Shown here piece by piece: positions 17,974 through 27,362 of a stretch of DNA of 60,163 bases (the first letter of the stretch is position 1; each line of letters starts with the position of its first letter). Source of the DNA: an uncultured Clostridia bacterium (lineage in GTDB: Bacteria; Bacillota; Clostridia; Christensenellales; UBA1242). The translations under genes and the position numbers were made by a program. The notes under the pieces were generated by a model. The model was not told where the DNA came from. It did no database searches and was given only the letters and a program-made list of their open reading frames with translations. The stretch covers positions 1-60,163 of the forward strand of contig CAKVOF010000003.1 of the NCBI GenBank assembly GCA_934778125.1. Direction: 5' to 3'.

Positions 17974-18017
17974 AAAAAAAAGATTGCAAATAAAATTAAT
18001 TAATGCAATCTTTTTTT
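17974..18017. terminator. Bidirectional terminator between lipoprotein gene and mnmE
   Basis: AAAAAAAGATTGCA and TGCAATCTTTTTTT pair perfectly, with T-runs in both directions. It lies 24 bases past the stop of 18042-18476. Confidence 0.85.
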
Positions 18018-18041
18018 AGTTGTTAATAAATAATAATTAAA

Positions 18042-18476
18042 TTACTTTGAAAAAACAAGTTTCATATCATTATCAACACAGCTAATATTACCATCATTTT
18101 TAACAAACTTCATTGTTCGTGTTTCACCATCTTCAACATTAGCAGTAAGCTCAATTTCAGTTTTACCATCTTTCCAAGTTCCTTTAACTTCTTCACCAAT
18201 AAAATTAAAAGTGAAAGATCCATCTTTATTTAAAATAACTTTAGCATACTCCTTGGTTAAAGTAATTGATTTTTCGGAATCTACAATGTCGGGCATAGAA
18301 TCACCAACTTTGTGTGTAATTTTTTCACCAGTTGGCTCTCCTTCCTCATCATATTTAGCACATTCAATTGAAACAAGATAATATGTTCCAGCCACAGATG
18401 CCGAGCAACCAACAAAAGTTACTCCCATAAGCACAACAAAGAATAATGCTATAGCAACGCTTAAATATTTTTTCAT
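18042..18476 (-). CDS. Small lipoprotein, lipocalin-like
   Basis: 144 residues. A type II signal peptide ends in a lipobox FVGC (cysteine near residue 24), so it should be anchored outside the membrane. The mature part has repeated Thr/Gly strands (GTYYLVSIE, KDGSFTFNFIGEEVKGTWKDGKTEIELTA), like the short beta-barrel lipoproteins of gut Firmicutes. AAAGGAGG precedes the ATG. It lies alone between gyrA and mnmE with its own terminator. Ligand unknown. Confidence 0.8.
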   Translation of the reverse strand: MKKYLSVAIALFFVVLMGVTFVGCSASVAGTYYLVSIECAKYDEEGEPTGEKITHKVGDSMPDIVDSEKSITLTKEYAKVILNKDGSFTFNFIGEEVKGTWKDGKTEIELTANVEDGETRTMKFVKNDGNISCVDNDMKLVFSK

Positions 18477-18873
18477 TTTTATCCTCCTTTTAAAATACCC
18501 CCATTATATATATATATATATTGTCAAGTTATTTTAATAAGTTTCTAAAATATTTTTTCATTGTTAATATATAGAAAATCGGTAAATCAAGGTATTTTAT
18601 GAATACAGTTTAAAACATAGTATTAATTAATCCACGCAAACTATATATATAAATATAATAAAAAATTCATAGGCATTATAAAGCAAATTCAACTCTAAAT
18701 TCACTTTTAACCTATGAACTTTTATTTATTAATATATCAATATAAACACAAATTAACTTTCACTAAAAAGCAAATAATAATCTACACCAATTTTTAATAA
18801 GTAACAAATCATAAACTCATCGGATTATATTTACTTATTAAAAACTAACTTTTCAACACATCGCACAATTAAA
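18477..18873. other. Gene-free AT-rich stretch between the lipoprotein gene and gyrA
   Basis: Contains an (AT)n run at 18503-18521 in the lipoprotein upstream region. No frame with a ribosome binding site is seen. Confidence 0.5.
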
Positions 18874-21483
18874 CTATAGTAAATCATCAACGCTTTGGTC
18901 AGTTGATTTTTCCTCATCAATGCTTAAATCATCTTCAATAGCAGGGGAAATGGTTGAGGTGTTTTCGATTTCAGCATCAATATTAGAAGTTTCACTTTCA
19001 GTTAATTCAACCGCCTTTTCTTCAATTTCCTCCACGCTTGGTGTAACAGCAACGCAAACAACTTTAGCATCGTTTTTCAATCTCATTAATCTAACACCTT
19101 TTGTGTTTCTTGTGATTTTATTGATTTCAGTTGCTTTAATTCTAATAACTTGCCCATCAGAGCATATCATCATAACATCATCGTTTTCAGTAACTTGTTT
19201 TAAGTTAACAAGTGCACCCGTTTGTTCGTTAAACACGCCCGCTTTTGTTCCTAATCCCAAACGGTTTTGAGTTCTATACTCAGTTTGGTCACTTCGCTTT
19301 CCATAACCATTTTCAGATATAGTGAACATATCGCATTTTTCATCAACAACAACCATATCAACAACATAGTCATCATCACTCAATCTAATACTCTTAACAC
19401 CTTGAGTATCTCTTCCCATAACCCTAACATCGGTTTCATTAAATCTTATGCATTTTCCAGAATGACTCGCAATTAAAATATCGTTGTGTCCGTATGAAGC
19501 AAACACACTAATAACTTCATCGTTTTCGTTTAGCTTAATTGCAATTTTTCCGCCTTTTCTTATGTTTTCAAACTCAGTTAAATCGGTCTTTTTAATTAAG
19601 CCAGATTTTGTTGCCATAACAAGATAACCTTGCTTAACCGCACTTCTTGGAATAATGTTTGTTATTCTTTCATTTTGGTCTAATTGAAGCAAGTTAACAA
19701 TCGCTCTACCTTTTGCAACTTTAGCAGATTCTGGAACTTCATACGCCATCATTGTGTAAACTTTTCCTGCATTGCTAAAGCATAACAATTCATCGTGTGT
19801 GTTTGTTAAGAAAATATTCTCAACAAAATCTTCTTCTTTTGTTTTATGCCCAGAAACACCAATTCCGCCACGATGTTGTGCCTTATATTCACTAACTGGC
19901 ATTCTTTTAATATAGCCACCATGAGTTAAAGAAATAACCACATCTTCTTTTTCAATCAAATCGGCAATATCAATACTAGAATAATCGAAACTAATTTCAG
20001 ATTTTCTTGGAACACCATAATTTGCTTTAATCTCTTGAAGGTCTGTTTTGATGATATTTAGAATTTTCTCATCGCTTTCCAAAATACTCTTCAATTCTTT
20101 AATCAAATCTTCAGTTACTTGCAAGTCTTGTTTTATTTTTTCAACTTCCAAACCTGTTAATTTTTGCAAACGCATATCAAGGATTGCAGTTGCTTGCTTT
20201 TCAGATAATTCAAATAGGGTGGTTAACTTTTGAATAGCATCTGCCTTATCTTCAGAAAGTTTAATTTGCCTAATAACTTCATCAATGTTTGCAAGGGCAA
20301 TAACAAGTCCACGCAAAATATGTGCTTTTTGCTCGGCTTTATCTAAATCAAACTTTGTTCTTCTTGTTATAACTTCCTTTTGAAACGATAGGTAGTAATT
20401 CAATATTTCTTTTAAATTTAAAATCTTTGGAACACCATCAACAAGCGCAAGCATTATTGCACCAAATCCAATTTGAAGTTGAGTGTGTTTGAATAGGGTG
20501 TTTAGAACAACTTGAGCGTTTGCATCGCGTTTGATATCAATAACAATTCTCATTCCTTCTCTATCACTCTCTTCCTTGATATCACTAATTCCTTCAATCC
20601 TCTTAGTTTTAACAAGGTCGGCAATTTGCATAATAAGCTTTGCCTTGTTAACTTGATATGGAATTTCAGTTATAACAATTCTTTGCCTTGTTCCGTTGTT
20701 AAAATCCTCAATTTCGGCTTTAGACCTTATTATGAACGTACCCTTACCCGTTGTGTACATATCTTTTATGCCTTTTCCGCCTAAAATTATGCCTTTGGTT
20801 GGAAAATCAGGTGCTGGTATATATCGCATCAAACCATCAATATCAATCTCAGGATTCTCGATTAGAGCAACAACGCCGTTTATAACATCATTTAGGTTGT
20901 GTGGTGGAATATTTGTTGCCATACCAACCGCAATACCATCTGAGCCATTAACAAGCAAATTTGGGAATCTAGAAGGCAAAACAACGGGTTGCATTTCACT
21001 CTCATCAAAGTTAGGGTAGAAGTCAACCGTTTCTTTGTCAATTCCGTTTAGCATTTCAAATGCAATTTTGCTTAAGCGCGCTTCAGTGTACCTTTGAGCA
21101 GCGGGGCTATCTCCATCAACACTTCCAAAGTTTCCGTGACCATCAACTAAAGGGCAGTTGATTGTGAAGTCTTGAGCCAAACGAACCAAAGCATCGTAGA
21201 TAGCGCTATCACCATGAGGGTGATATTTACCCATAACATCACCAACGATACGTGCACATTTTTTAAATGGCTTATCGTTAAACAGATTCAATTCACCCAT
21301 AGCATATATTATTCTTCTATGAACTGGCTTCAATCCATCTCTAACATCTGGTATAGCACGAGAAACGTTAACCGCCATAGCATAAGCAATGAAAGATTTC
21401 TCAATTTCATCTTTAACTTGAACTTCTAAAACTTTGCTGTTATCGATTTTTGAAAAAATCTCTTCAACTTCATGTTTTTCCAT
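18874..21483 (-). CDS. gyrA: DNA gyrase subunit A
   Basis: 869 residues. The N-terminal breakage domain has PDVRDGLKPVHRRIIYAM and the catalytic tyrosine in AAQRYTEARL. The C-terminal half contains six beta-pinwheel repeats, starting near the GyrA-box position with AQHRGGIG, a degenerate form of the Q(R/K)RGG(R/K)G box that wraps DNA. The last 50 residues are acidic. With GyrB it introduces negative supercoils. AAGGA precedes the ATG. gyrB is upstream with a gap of 83 bases. Confidence 0.97.
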   Translation of the reverse strand: MEKHEVEEIFSKIDNSKVLEVQVKDEIEKSFIAYAMAVNVSRAIPDVRDGLKPVHRRIIYAMGELNLFNDKPFKKCARIVGDVMGKYHPHGDSAIYDALVRLAQDFTINCPLVDGHGNFGSVDGDSPAAQRYTEARLSKIAFEMLNGIDKETVDFYPNFDESEMQPVVLPSRFPNLLVNGSDGIAVGMATNIPPHNLNDVINGVVALIENPEIDIDGLMRYIPAPDFPTKGIILGGKGIKDMYTTGKGTFIIRSKAEIEDFNNGTRQRIVITEIPYQVNKAKLIMQIADLVKTKRIEGISDIKEESDREGMRIVIDIKRDANAQVVLNTLFKHTQLQIGFGAIMLALVDGVPKILNLKEILNYYLSFQKEVITRRTKFDLDKAEQKAHILRGLVIALANIDEVIRQIKLSEDKADAIQKLTTLFELSEKQATAILDMRLQKLTGLEVEKIKQDLQVTEDLIKELKSILESDEKILNIIKTDLQEIKANYGVPRKSEISFDYSSIDIADLIEKEDVVISLTHGGYIKRMPVSEYKAQHRGGIGVSGHKTKEEDFVENIFLTNTHDELLCFSNAGKVYTMMAYEVPESAKVAKGRAIVNLLQLDQNERITNIIPRSAVKQGYLVMATKSGLIKKTDLTEFENIRKGGKIAIKLNENDEVISVFASYGHNDILIASHSGKCIRFNETDVRVMGRDTQGVKSIRLSDDDYVVDMVVVDEKCDMFTISENGYGKRSDQTEYRTQNRLGLGTKAGVFNEQTGALVNLKQVTENDDVMMICSDGQVIRIKATEINKITRNTKGVRLMRLKNDAKVVCVAVTPSVEEIEEKAVELTESETSNIDAEIENTSTISPAIEDDLSIDEEKSTDQSVDDLL

Positions 21484-21566
21484 ATCTTTTTCCTTTTTTA
21501 TTTACATGAATTTTTTTATTATATTGTTTTTAATTTTGTTGTTTTGTTTACATAATCATTTTCTCA

Positions 21567-23498
21567 TCAAACATCAAGATCCTTAACCAAAGTGGCGTTT
21601 TGTTCAATAAACTGCCTTCTTAGTTCTGGATCTTCACCCATAAGTTTTGAAACTGCTTCATCTGCCTCAATTGCATCTGCCATAGAAACTTTTAATAAAA
21701 CTCTATTTTCTGGATTCATAGTTGTTTCCCAAAGTTGTTCACTGGTCATTTCACCCAAACCTTTATATCTTTGAATTCCAACCTTTGGCCTACCTAACTC
21801 ATCAAGTTTATTATTTAATTCTTCATCAGAATAAGCATAATAGGTATCCTTATTGTGTTGGATTTTATAAAGTGGTGGTTGAGCGATATAAACATGACCG
21901 TTCTCAATTAAAGGTTGCATAAACCTAAAGAAGAATGTTATCAAAAGGATTCTAATATGGCTTCCATCAACATCGGCATCGGTCATAATAATGATTTTAT
22001 CATATCGTAATTTTTCTTCATTAAATTCCGAACTTACACCACAACCAAATGCAGTGATCATATCTTTAATAACACCATTTTCTAAAACTTTATGCAACGT
22101 TGCTTTTTCAACGTTTAAAATTTTTCCACGAAGTGGCAATATTGCTTGAAATTTTCTATCTCTTCCTTGTTTAGCAGTTCCGCCCGCGCTATCACCCTCA
22201 ACAAGGTAAATTTCGCTTAAACTTCTGTCTTTGCAAGTGCAGTCGGCAAGTTTACCAGGAAGTGTGGTATTTTCCAATATTCCTTTTCTTCGAGTTAAAT
22301 CACGAGCATTTCTAGCGGCATCTCTCGCACGCTTAGCTGTAACACATTTCAAAACCAATTCTTTAGCAATTGATGGATTTTCTTCCATATAGTCGCCAAA
22401 TCTTTCTTGCATTGCATCTTCAACGATTTTTCTCATCTCAGAGTTGCCAAGTTTTGTTTTGGTTTGGCCTTCAAATTGAGGATCAGTTAATTTAACACTA
22501 ACAATAGCGGTAATTCCTTCACGCACATCTTCACCAGATAACTTTTCGCTTTCTTTTAAAATGCGGTTATTCTTTCCATAATCGTTTATAATTTTTGTTA
22601 ACGCATTTTTAAAACCAACAAGGTGAGTTCCACCTTCTTCAGTGTTAATGTTGTTTGCGTAGGTGTTTATAATTTCGTTATAACCAGTGTTAAATTGGAA
22701 TGCAATTTCAACTTCGTTTGTTTTGTTAACCACATCCACATACACAGGATTTGGCAAAATTTTATCCTTATCGCGGTTTAAATAATCAACAAATTCAACA
22801 ATTCCACCATCAAATCTATATGTTTCCTTTTTAGGCTCTTCGCACCTTCTGTCTTCCACAGAAAGTGTTAAACCTTTATTCAAGAAAGCAATTTCACGAA
22901 AACGCGATTTTAGTTCATCATAATCAAAATCTAAAGTTTCGAAAATTTCAGAATCTGGCATAAATGTTACTGTTGTTCCAGTTCTATCTCCGCAATCAGC
23001 AACTTCTTTTAACTCGGCTTGAGGAATACCACGCTTATAAAGTTGATAGTGTTCTTTGCCATTTTGATAAACGGTTACTTCCAACCATTTTGAAAGAGCG
23101 TTAACACAGCTCAAACCAACGCCATGAAGCCCACCAGAAATTTTATAACCCTCACCACCAAATTTGCCACCAGCGTGAAGTTTTGTTAACACAACTTCAA
23201 CCGCACTTTTATGTTCAGTTTTGTGAATACCGCAAGGAATACCTCTTCCGTTATCAATAACGGTGCAACTACCATCCTTATTTAAAATAACATTAATAAC
23301 GGTGCAATAGCCAGCTAAAGCTTCATCAATAGAGTTATCAACAATCTCAGTGATAAGGTGATGCAAACCTCTAATATCGGTGCTTCCAATATACATTCCA
23401 GGGCGCTTTCTAACGGGCTCTAAGCCTTCCAAAACTTGAATATCGCCTTCATCATACTTTTCACTTTTTGCTAAAATGTGCTCGTTTTCATTTTCCAT
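21567..23498 (-). CDS. gyrB: DNA gyrase subunit B
   Basis: 643 residues from MENENEHIL. The ATG at 23498 has AAAGGAAAT upstream, while the longer frame has none. The GHKL ATPase has EIVDNSIDEALAG and GLHGVGLSCVNALS. The Toprim domain has EGDSAGG and DADVDGSHIR, and QRYKGLGEM lies near the C-terminus. It powers gyrase with ATP. A terminator and cloverleaf element 5 separate it from recF, so gyrB probably has its own promoter rather than reading from recF. Confidence 0.97.
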   Translation of the reverse strand: MENENEHILAKSEKYDEGDIQVLEGLEPVRKRPGMYIGSTDIRGLHHLITEIVDNSIDEALAGYCTVINVILNKDGSCTVIDNGRGIPCGIHKTEHKSAVEVVLTKLHAGGKFGGEGYKISGGLHGVGLSCVNALSKWLEVTVYQNGKEHYQLYKRGIPQAELKEVADCGDRTGTTVTFMPDSEIFETLDFDYDELKSRFREIAFLNKGLTLSVEDRRCEEPKKETYRFDGGIVEFVDYLNRDKDKILPNPVYVDVVNKTNEVEIAFQFNTGYNEIINTYANNINTEEGGTHLVGFKNALTKIINDYGKNNRILKESEKLSGEDVREGITAIVSVKLTDPQFEGQTKTKLGNSEMRKIVEDAMQERFGDYMEENPSIAKELVLKCVTAKRARDAARNARDLTRRKGILENTTLPGKLADCTCKDRSLSEIYLVEGDSAGGTAKQGRDRKFQAILPLRGKILNVEKATLHKVLENGVIKDMITAFGCGVSSEFNEEKLRYDKIIIMTDADVDGSHIRILLITFFFRFMQPLIENGHVYIAQPPLYKIQHNKDTYYAYSDEELNNKLDELGRPKVGIQRYKGLGEMTSEQLWETTMNPENRVLLKVSMADAIEADEAVSKLMGEDPELRRQFIEQNATLVKDLDV

Positions 23499-23700
23499 AA
23501 ACATTTCCTTTAAACAAAAAAATTTTTTGAAAACCATAGTTTTCAATAATAGCCACCAAAAAACACAAATTCTTTAGTAATTAAAATAATTTTAGCAAAC
23601 TTGACTAATTTTATCAAGCAATTTTCTAATATTATATATATAAATATATTATATAATATATATGACATTAAAATAACCATTTTAGTTAGATAGGCGAGAG

Positions 23701-23788
23701 GGGGAGTTCCCAATTCCAAGCAAGGCTTGGAATTGTGTGTGAGAAACTCACACACCCACAAAACTGCGTTTTGTGGAGGGAACTCCCC
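23701..23788. repeat. Cloverleaf palindromic element 5
   Basis: A perfect 11-bp outer stem GGGGAGTTCCC/GGGAACTCCCC encloses AATTCCAAGC/GCTTGGAATT, GTGTGTGAG/CTCACACAC and CCACAAAAC/GTTTTGTGG. Stem ends and the CACAAAAC arm are shared with element 2. The other two arms are unrelated to those of element 2. Confidence 0.92.
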
Positions 23789-23965
23789 ACACCTTATCCA
23801 ACTTCACACTCGATTTATTCAACCACCTTATCAAACCATTTCAACATTTCGTTCTCATTATCGGTTATCACCAATTCATCCCAACGCCAACCGCATAATT
23901 TTCTCATATTCCTTACCTATTCCCGCCCATTCACCATTAAAAATTCATTTTCAAACAAAAAAGGT

Positions 23966-23990
23966 ATAAAAAAAGTGGCATTAGCCACTT
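23966..23990 (-). terminator. Terminator downstream of recF
   Basis: AAGTGGC/GCCACTT with loop ATTA, followed on the minus strand by a run of seven T. It is about 170 bases past the recF stop. Confidence 0.85.
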
Positions 23991-24159
23991 ATAATAAACA
24001 TAATTATAATTTTCAAACAAAACACAAAAGTAATTTAAAGCACTTATTATCATTATTTAAGCAATTCAAACAACTAAACCACTAACCATAATTTTATAAA
24101 TGAAAAATCCAAATTAAAAGTCTCGCCATTTAAAAGTTTGCAAAATATTTAAGTTAATA

Positions 24160-25260
24160 TCAATTCTTACTCTCTTCAATATCAGTTATTTCTCCATTAG
24201 AAATAACAAATTTAGTGGCAGAAATATCAAAATCAAAATTAGTGCAAGTTATTATTGTTTGAATATTCGAAACATATTCAAGCAATTTATTTTTTCTAGA
24301 GTCATCTAATTCGCTCAAAACGTCATCTAAAAGCAAAACAGGGTATTCACCCAAGGTTTCTTTAAAATACTCTAATTCCGCCAATTTTAAGGTTAAAGCG
24401 CAAGTTCGTTGCTGACCTTGCGAACCAAAATTTCTAACATCAATGCTATTTAGCAAAATTTTGATGTCATCACGGTGCGGACCAATTGTTGTATAACCCA
24501 ATTGAATATCTTTTTCAATGTTTTCTTTATACTTTTTAATTAAATTTTCTCTTATTGCATCAATAGAAATTCCAACTTCACCAGCATACGATAACTCTAT
24601 TGTTTCTTTTTCATCGGTTATAAAGTTTTGAATTTTTGAAACAAAATTTTTAAGCGTTGAAATTAATTTCAACCTTTCATTAATAACATACGCACCGCAA
24701 GTTGCAAGTTCTTCGTTCCAAATTTCTATTGTTTGAGCAATTGTTTCTTTGTTTTGAGGAGTTTTTAAAAGCTTGTTTCTTTGCGCTAGAATTTTATTAT
24801 ATTTATTCAACGCAAAAAAATAATTTCGATTCACTTGGCTTAAGCAAATATCCATATATCTTCGGCGTTCCATAGGGCTTTCTTTAACGAGTTTTAAATC
24901 ATCTGGAGAAAAATAAACTGCGTTAAATTCGCTCAAAAGTTCACTGATTTTTTTAATTGAAAAACCGTTTATTTTAACCGATTTATCTTGATTTTGGAAA
25001 ATATAAAACTCAATTTTTTTTGTGCCTTCATTTTTGTTTAATTCAAGGGTAATTTTACCAAACGTACACCCCCAACGAATAAGGTCTTGAATGCGAGTTG
25101 TTCGAATGCTTTTTCCAATTGCACATAGAAAAATGCTTTCAAGGAGGTTTGTTTTCCCTTGAGCATTATTTCCCACCAACACATTTAAACCATCTTTAAA
25201 AAACACTTGCTGGGTTTTATAATTTCTAATGTTTTGCAATTCAATATTATTTATTTTCAT
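24160..25260 (-). CDS. recF: DNA replication and repair protein RecF
   Basis: 366 residues. LQNIRNYKTQ, Walker A GNNAQGKTNLLES, the signature region FGSQGQQRTCALTLKLAE and Walker B PVLLLDDVLSELD are diagnostic. RecF is an SMC-like ATPase that helps load RecA at gaps with RecO and RecR (recR is at 45388-45978). The ATG follows AT-rich DNA without a strong site. In most Bacillota recF follows dnaN directly. Here a 6-kb accessory island lies between them. Confidence 0.97.
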   Translation of the reverse strand: MKINNIELQNIRNYKTQQVFFKDGLNVLVGNNAQGKTNLLESIFLCAIGKSIRTTRIQDLIRWGCTFGKITLELNKNEGTKKIEFYIFQNQDKSVKINGFSIKKISELLSEFNAVYFSPDDLKLVKESPMERRRYMDICLSQVNRNYFFALNKYNKILAQRNKLLKTPQNKETIAQTIEIWNEELATCGAYVINERLKLISTLKNFVSKIQNFITDEKETIELSYAGEVGISIDAIRENLIKKYKENIEKDIQLGYTTIGPHRDDIKILLNSIDVRNFGSQGQQRTCALTLKLAELEYFKETLGEYPVLLLDDVLSELDDSRKNKLLEYVSNIQTIITCTNFDFDISATKFVISNGEITDIEESKN

Positions 25261-25464
25261 ATTATATATTATATCACTTTTAAAAAATAAATAAAATCTT
25301 TTTGATTTATATTCTGTTGTTTCATATGATAGTTTTCTAAAAAATGTTTTTCATTATAATATCATTATATTTCTCGTTTTTGTGTTATCTTTAAAATATT
25401 CTTTTAGTTCAAAAAAATCAATTAATTTACTTTTAGAATAGAGGTTTTAGAATTTTTCATTACA

Positions 25465-25833
25465 TTAATTAATTTTATCCACCATCTCCCATTTAATAGG
25501 AAAATTTTTATAATTGAAATATATCATTTCGTTTCTTTTCCATTTACAATCTTGTCCCTTTTGTAATATCTTCTTTATCTTAAAATAAAACTCGTAAAAT
25601 TCTTCATAATTTGAGTCTTTAAAATCTTTGTCGTTGTCAGATTCTCCATATCCAACTAATTCTCCAATAATAACAGTTTTATCACAAAAATATAATTTTT
25701 GAAGGTGTTTTGCAAAGACTTTATTACCTAAAAAGGCTATATAATCACCTATAATAGCACCCTCTTTATTGTTTAACCATTTGATTTTTTTTCCATTATC
25801 ATTAACCCATTCTTTGTTTTTATTTAATTCCAT
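25465..25833 (-). CDS. Immunity-like protein, family A
   Basis: 122 residues from MELNKNKEW. The ATG at 25833 has AGAGGTAA upstream, and the stop of the toxin-tail remnant lies just before that site. The second half (YEFYFKIKK...KRNEMIYFNYKNFPIKWEMV) aligns with residues about 70-125 of the product of 27363-28118 (ELSFIILKV...RKNKILYFNYKNVFTSFELL). No catalytic motif is present. The position directly after a toxin C-terminal fragment is the standard one for an immunity gene of a polymorphic toxin. I infer that function and cannot show it. Confidence 0.6.
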   Translation of the reverse strand: MELNKNKEWVNDNGKKIKWLNNKEGAIIGDYIAFLGNKVFAKHLQKLYFCDKTVIIGELVGYGESDNDKDFKDSNYEEFYEFYFKIKKILQKGQDCKWKRNEMIYFNYKNFPIKWEMVDKIN

Positions 25834-25846
25834 AACATTACCTCTA

Positions 25847-25973
25847 TTATTTATTCCAATCAACTGGCGGGGCAGGGACTATATGATATCCTCCATCTTT
25901 AGCCCAATGTATGGTTCCTCTAGTGGTATCGTAATATTTACCATCTTTTAAATTAAACCACATATAAATATTT
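25847..25973 (-). pseudogene. Remnant of a polymorphic-toxin C-terminus
   Basis: The frame reads GKYYDTTRGTIHWAKDGGYHIVPAPP and then VDWNK, stop. This is a compact H-W-A-K-D-G...H-I-V-P tail like those ending secreted polymorphic toxins of Bacillota. There is no N-terminal part: the frame runs straight into DNA copied from the start of the radical SAM gene. The stop lies a few bases before the ribosome binding site of the family A immunity gene. Confidence 0.55.
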
Positions 25974-26046
25974 AACGCATAAGGGGAAATATTCTCTTGC
26001 CATTCCTCAAGGTTTATAAATTATACTCATATTTTTATGATAATAT
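25965..26046 (-). repeat. Partial copy of the radical SAM gene start
   Basis: About 80 bases match 29505-29589, which cover the first codons and the upstream DNA of the radical SAM gene (MSIIYRPCGMAREYSPYALNIY). The copy has a few substitutions and a length change in the AGCCC/TTCCCC stretch that breaks the frame. It is joined to the toxin-tail remnant. Confidence 0.8.
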
Positions 26047-26049
26047 AAA

Positions 26050-26361
26050 CTATTCAATTACTTCAACATTTTGAGCGGAAAAATATATCGTGGTGTAATT
26101 CTCATTATCAAAAACAATTTCAATACCATTTTTTGTGTATTTTGATTTAAAAATGTTTAATAGATATTCATCGATTTTTGAAATATCTATAGTACACTTA
26201 AAATTAGAAACCCCATCAAAAATCACTTGCCATAATGTGATTTGTCCATCGTTTTTTTGACTAACAAAAAATTTTAACACATTGTTTTGCTTATCTAACT
26301 CAAAACCATATGCCCGCTTATCATGAAAATTATATTCTTTAATAAATTCGTTTATTTTCAT
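26050..26361 (-). CDS. Immunity-like protein, family B
   Basis: 103 residues from MKINEFIKEYNFHDK. This start is chosen because it aligns with the start of its paralog at 28200-28526. A longer frame from 26424 overlaps the upstream gene. Shared pattern: FELDKQNNVLKFFV, then W, then VIFDGVSNFK, then NGIEIVFDNENYTTIYFSAQNVEVIE against NSVIVMFDNEEYKQISFNATELMVIE in the paralog. It is all-beta in appearance, without catalytic residues. Probably an immunity protein by context. Confidence 0.6.
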   Translation of the reverse strand: MKINEFIKEYNFHDKRAYGFELDKQNNVLKFFVSQKNDGQITLWQVIFDGVSNFKCTIDISKIDEYLLNIFKSKYTKNGIEIVFDNENYTTIYFSAQNVEVIE

Positions 26362-26413
26362 ATTCGTTTTCTTATTATTTAAAATAATATACTCCACATT
26401 TAAATTCATAAAA

Positions 26414-26836
26414 CTAACAATCATATTTAATAAATTTAATATCTTTCCATAAATCTTTTAATGGAATATCTTTTATATTTACTTTGCTTTTAAATTCTTC
26501 TAAACTTTTGTAAGACTTATAATTTTTTGTATCCACTTCCCATATAGTATAATCTTCGTGCTTGCTTAATTGATATAAGGATTTTTTATATTTTATTACT
26601 ATATCAAGCCCTCTATCCACTAAGTCCATAATTCTATCAAAGGTCGGTTTATATTTTAATTTGCTTTTATAATTTATTTTTGCTTCGTTCAACGATACAA
26701 AATTTGGCGGATTGATTGCATTTGGATATTTTGTGGCATTTTCATCATTGCACCAGCCACAATTTTTGCATTTCCCATTTCCAAAGTTATCAATTTTTAC
26801 TTCTTTTCCGCAAACATCACAATTTTTTATTTTCAT
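26414..26836 (-). CDS. Immunity-like protein with N-terminal zinc ribbon, family C
   Basis: 140 residues. The N-terminus has CDVCGKEV...GKCKNCGWCNDE, two CxxC pairs forming a zinc ribbon of the kind seen in small cysteine-rich CPCC-type proteins, followed by NPPNFVSLNEAK. Residues about 62-137 align with the whole 26914-27198 product (IKYKKSLYQL...WEVDTKNYKSYKSLEEFKSKVNI...LKDLWKDIK). The zinc ribbon looks like an addition to the family C domain. ATG preceded by AGGAGAAAT. Immunity role inferred from neighbours. Confidence 0.65.
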   Translation of the reverse strand: MKIKNCDVCGKEVKIDNFGNGKCKNCGWCNDENATKYPNAINPPNFVSLNEAKINYKSKLKYKPTFDRIMDLVDRGLDIVIKYKKSLYQLSKHEDYTIWEVDTKNYKSYKSLEEFKSKVNIKDIPLKDLWKDIKFIKYDC

Positions 26837-26913
26837 TTTATTTCTCCTATTAAAAACACGGAAAAAGTTATTTCTATCAATTTATTTATCTATTAGTTTA
26901 AAAGAAAAACTAA

Positions 26914-27198
26914 TTAATCAGCAAAGTCTATTTTTTTAACATCACTCCACAAGTCTTTAAGTTTTTTCCTATCAATATTTATTTTATCACTAAATTCTTC
27001 AATGGTTTTATATGATTGATAACCTTCATCTTTATTCCACTCATAAAACTCATATCCATCAAATTGGGTGCTACCAAATTTTCTTTTTTTATAATAAAAT
27101 TGCATTTCGTATCCATTTTTTATTAAATAAATAAATTGTTCATAGGAAATGTTTTCCTTTTTATAAACCTTATCAACTAAATCTAAAATATGTTTCAT
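26914..27198 (-). CDS. Immunity-like protein, family C
   Basis: 94 residues. Paralog of the C-terminal half of 26414-26836: YYKKRKFGSTQFDGYEFYEWN...YQSYKTIEEFSDKINI...LKDLWSDVKKI. AAGGAAT precedes the ATG. A toxin-tail remnant with an HYH motif overlaps the upstream DNA and reads up to this start. Function inferred from context. Confidence 0.62.
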   Translation of the reverse strand: MKHILDLVDKVYKKENISYEQFIYLIKNGYEMQFYYKKRKFGSTQFDGYEFYEWNKDEGYQSYKTIEEFSDKINIDRKKLKDLWSDVKKIDFAD

Positions 27199-27214
27199 AT
27201 TTATTCCTTTTATT

Positions 27215-27358
27215 TAAAACAATGCCTTTCTCCATTTTCCAATATAAATATTCTTTGATATGTTGGCCGTTGTTATAATCATGATAATGTGGTGTTGTAT
27301 GATTCTTTTTTGCTTTAGAAATCTTGATTTTTATTAAACTACAAAACTTTATACTTGT
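27215..27358 (-). pseudogene. Remnant of a toxin C-terminus with PHYHDYN motif
   Basis: An open frame without a start reads SLIKIKISKAKKNHTT, then PHYHDYNNGQHIKEYLYWK. Paired histidines in a short basic tail are common in nuclease-type toxin domains. It ends at the start of the family C immunity gene and begins inside the end of the 27363-28118 gene. No secretion or delivery domain remains. Confidence 0.5.
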
Positions 27359-27362
27359 TAAT

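Noticed and set aside
18503..18527. TTGACA and TATAAT before the lipoprotein gene
   Set aside because: The spacer is only 13 bases, too short for a normal sigma-A promoter; the AT run makes chance matches likely.
23543..24085. Frames on both strands near cloverleaf element 5
   Set aside because: They cross the palindrome and the recF terminator; no start signals.
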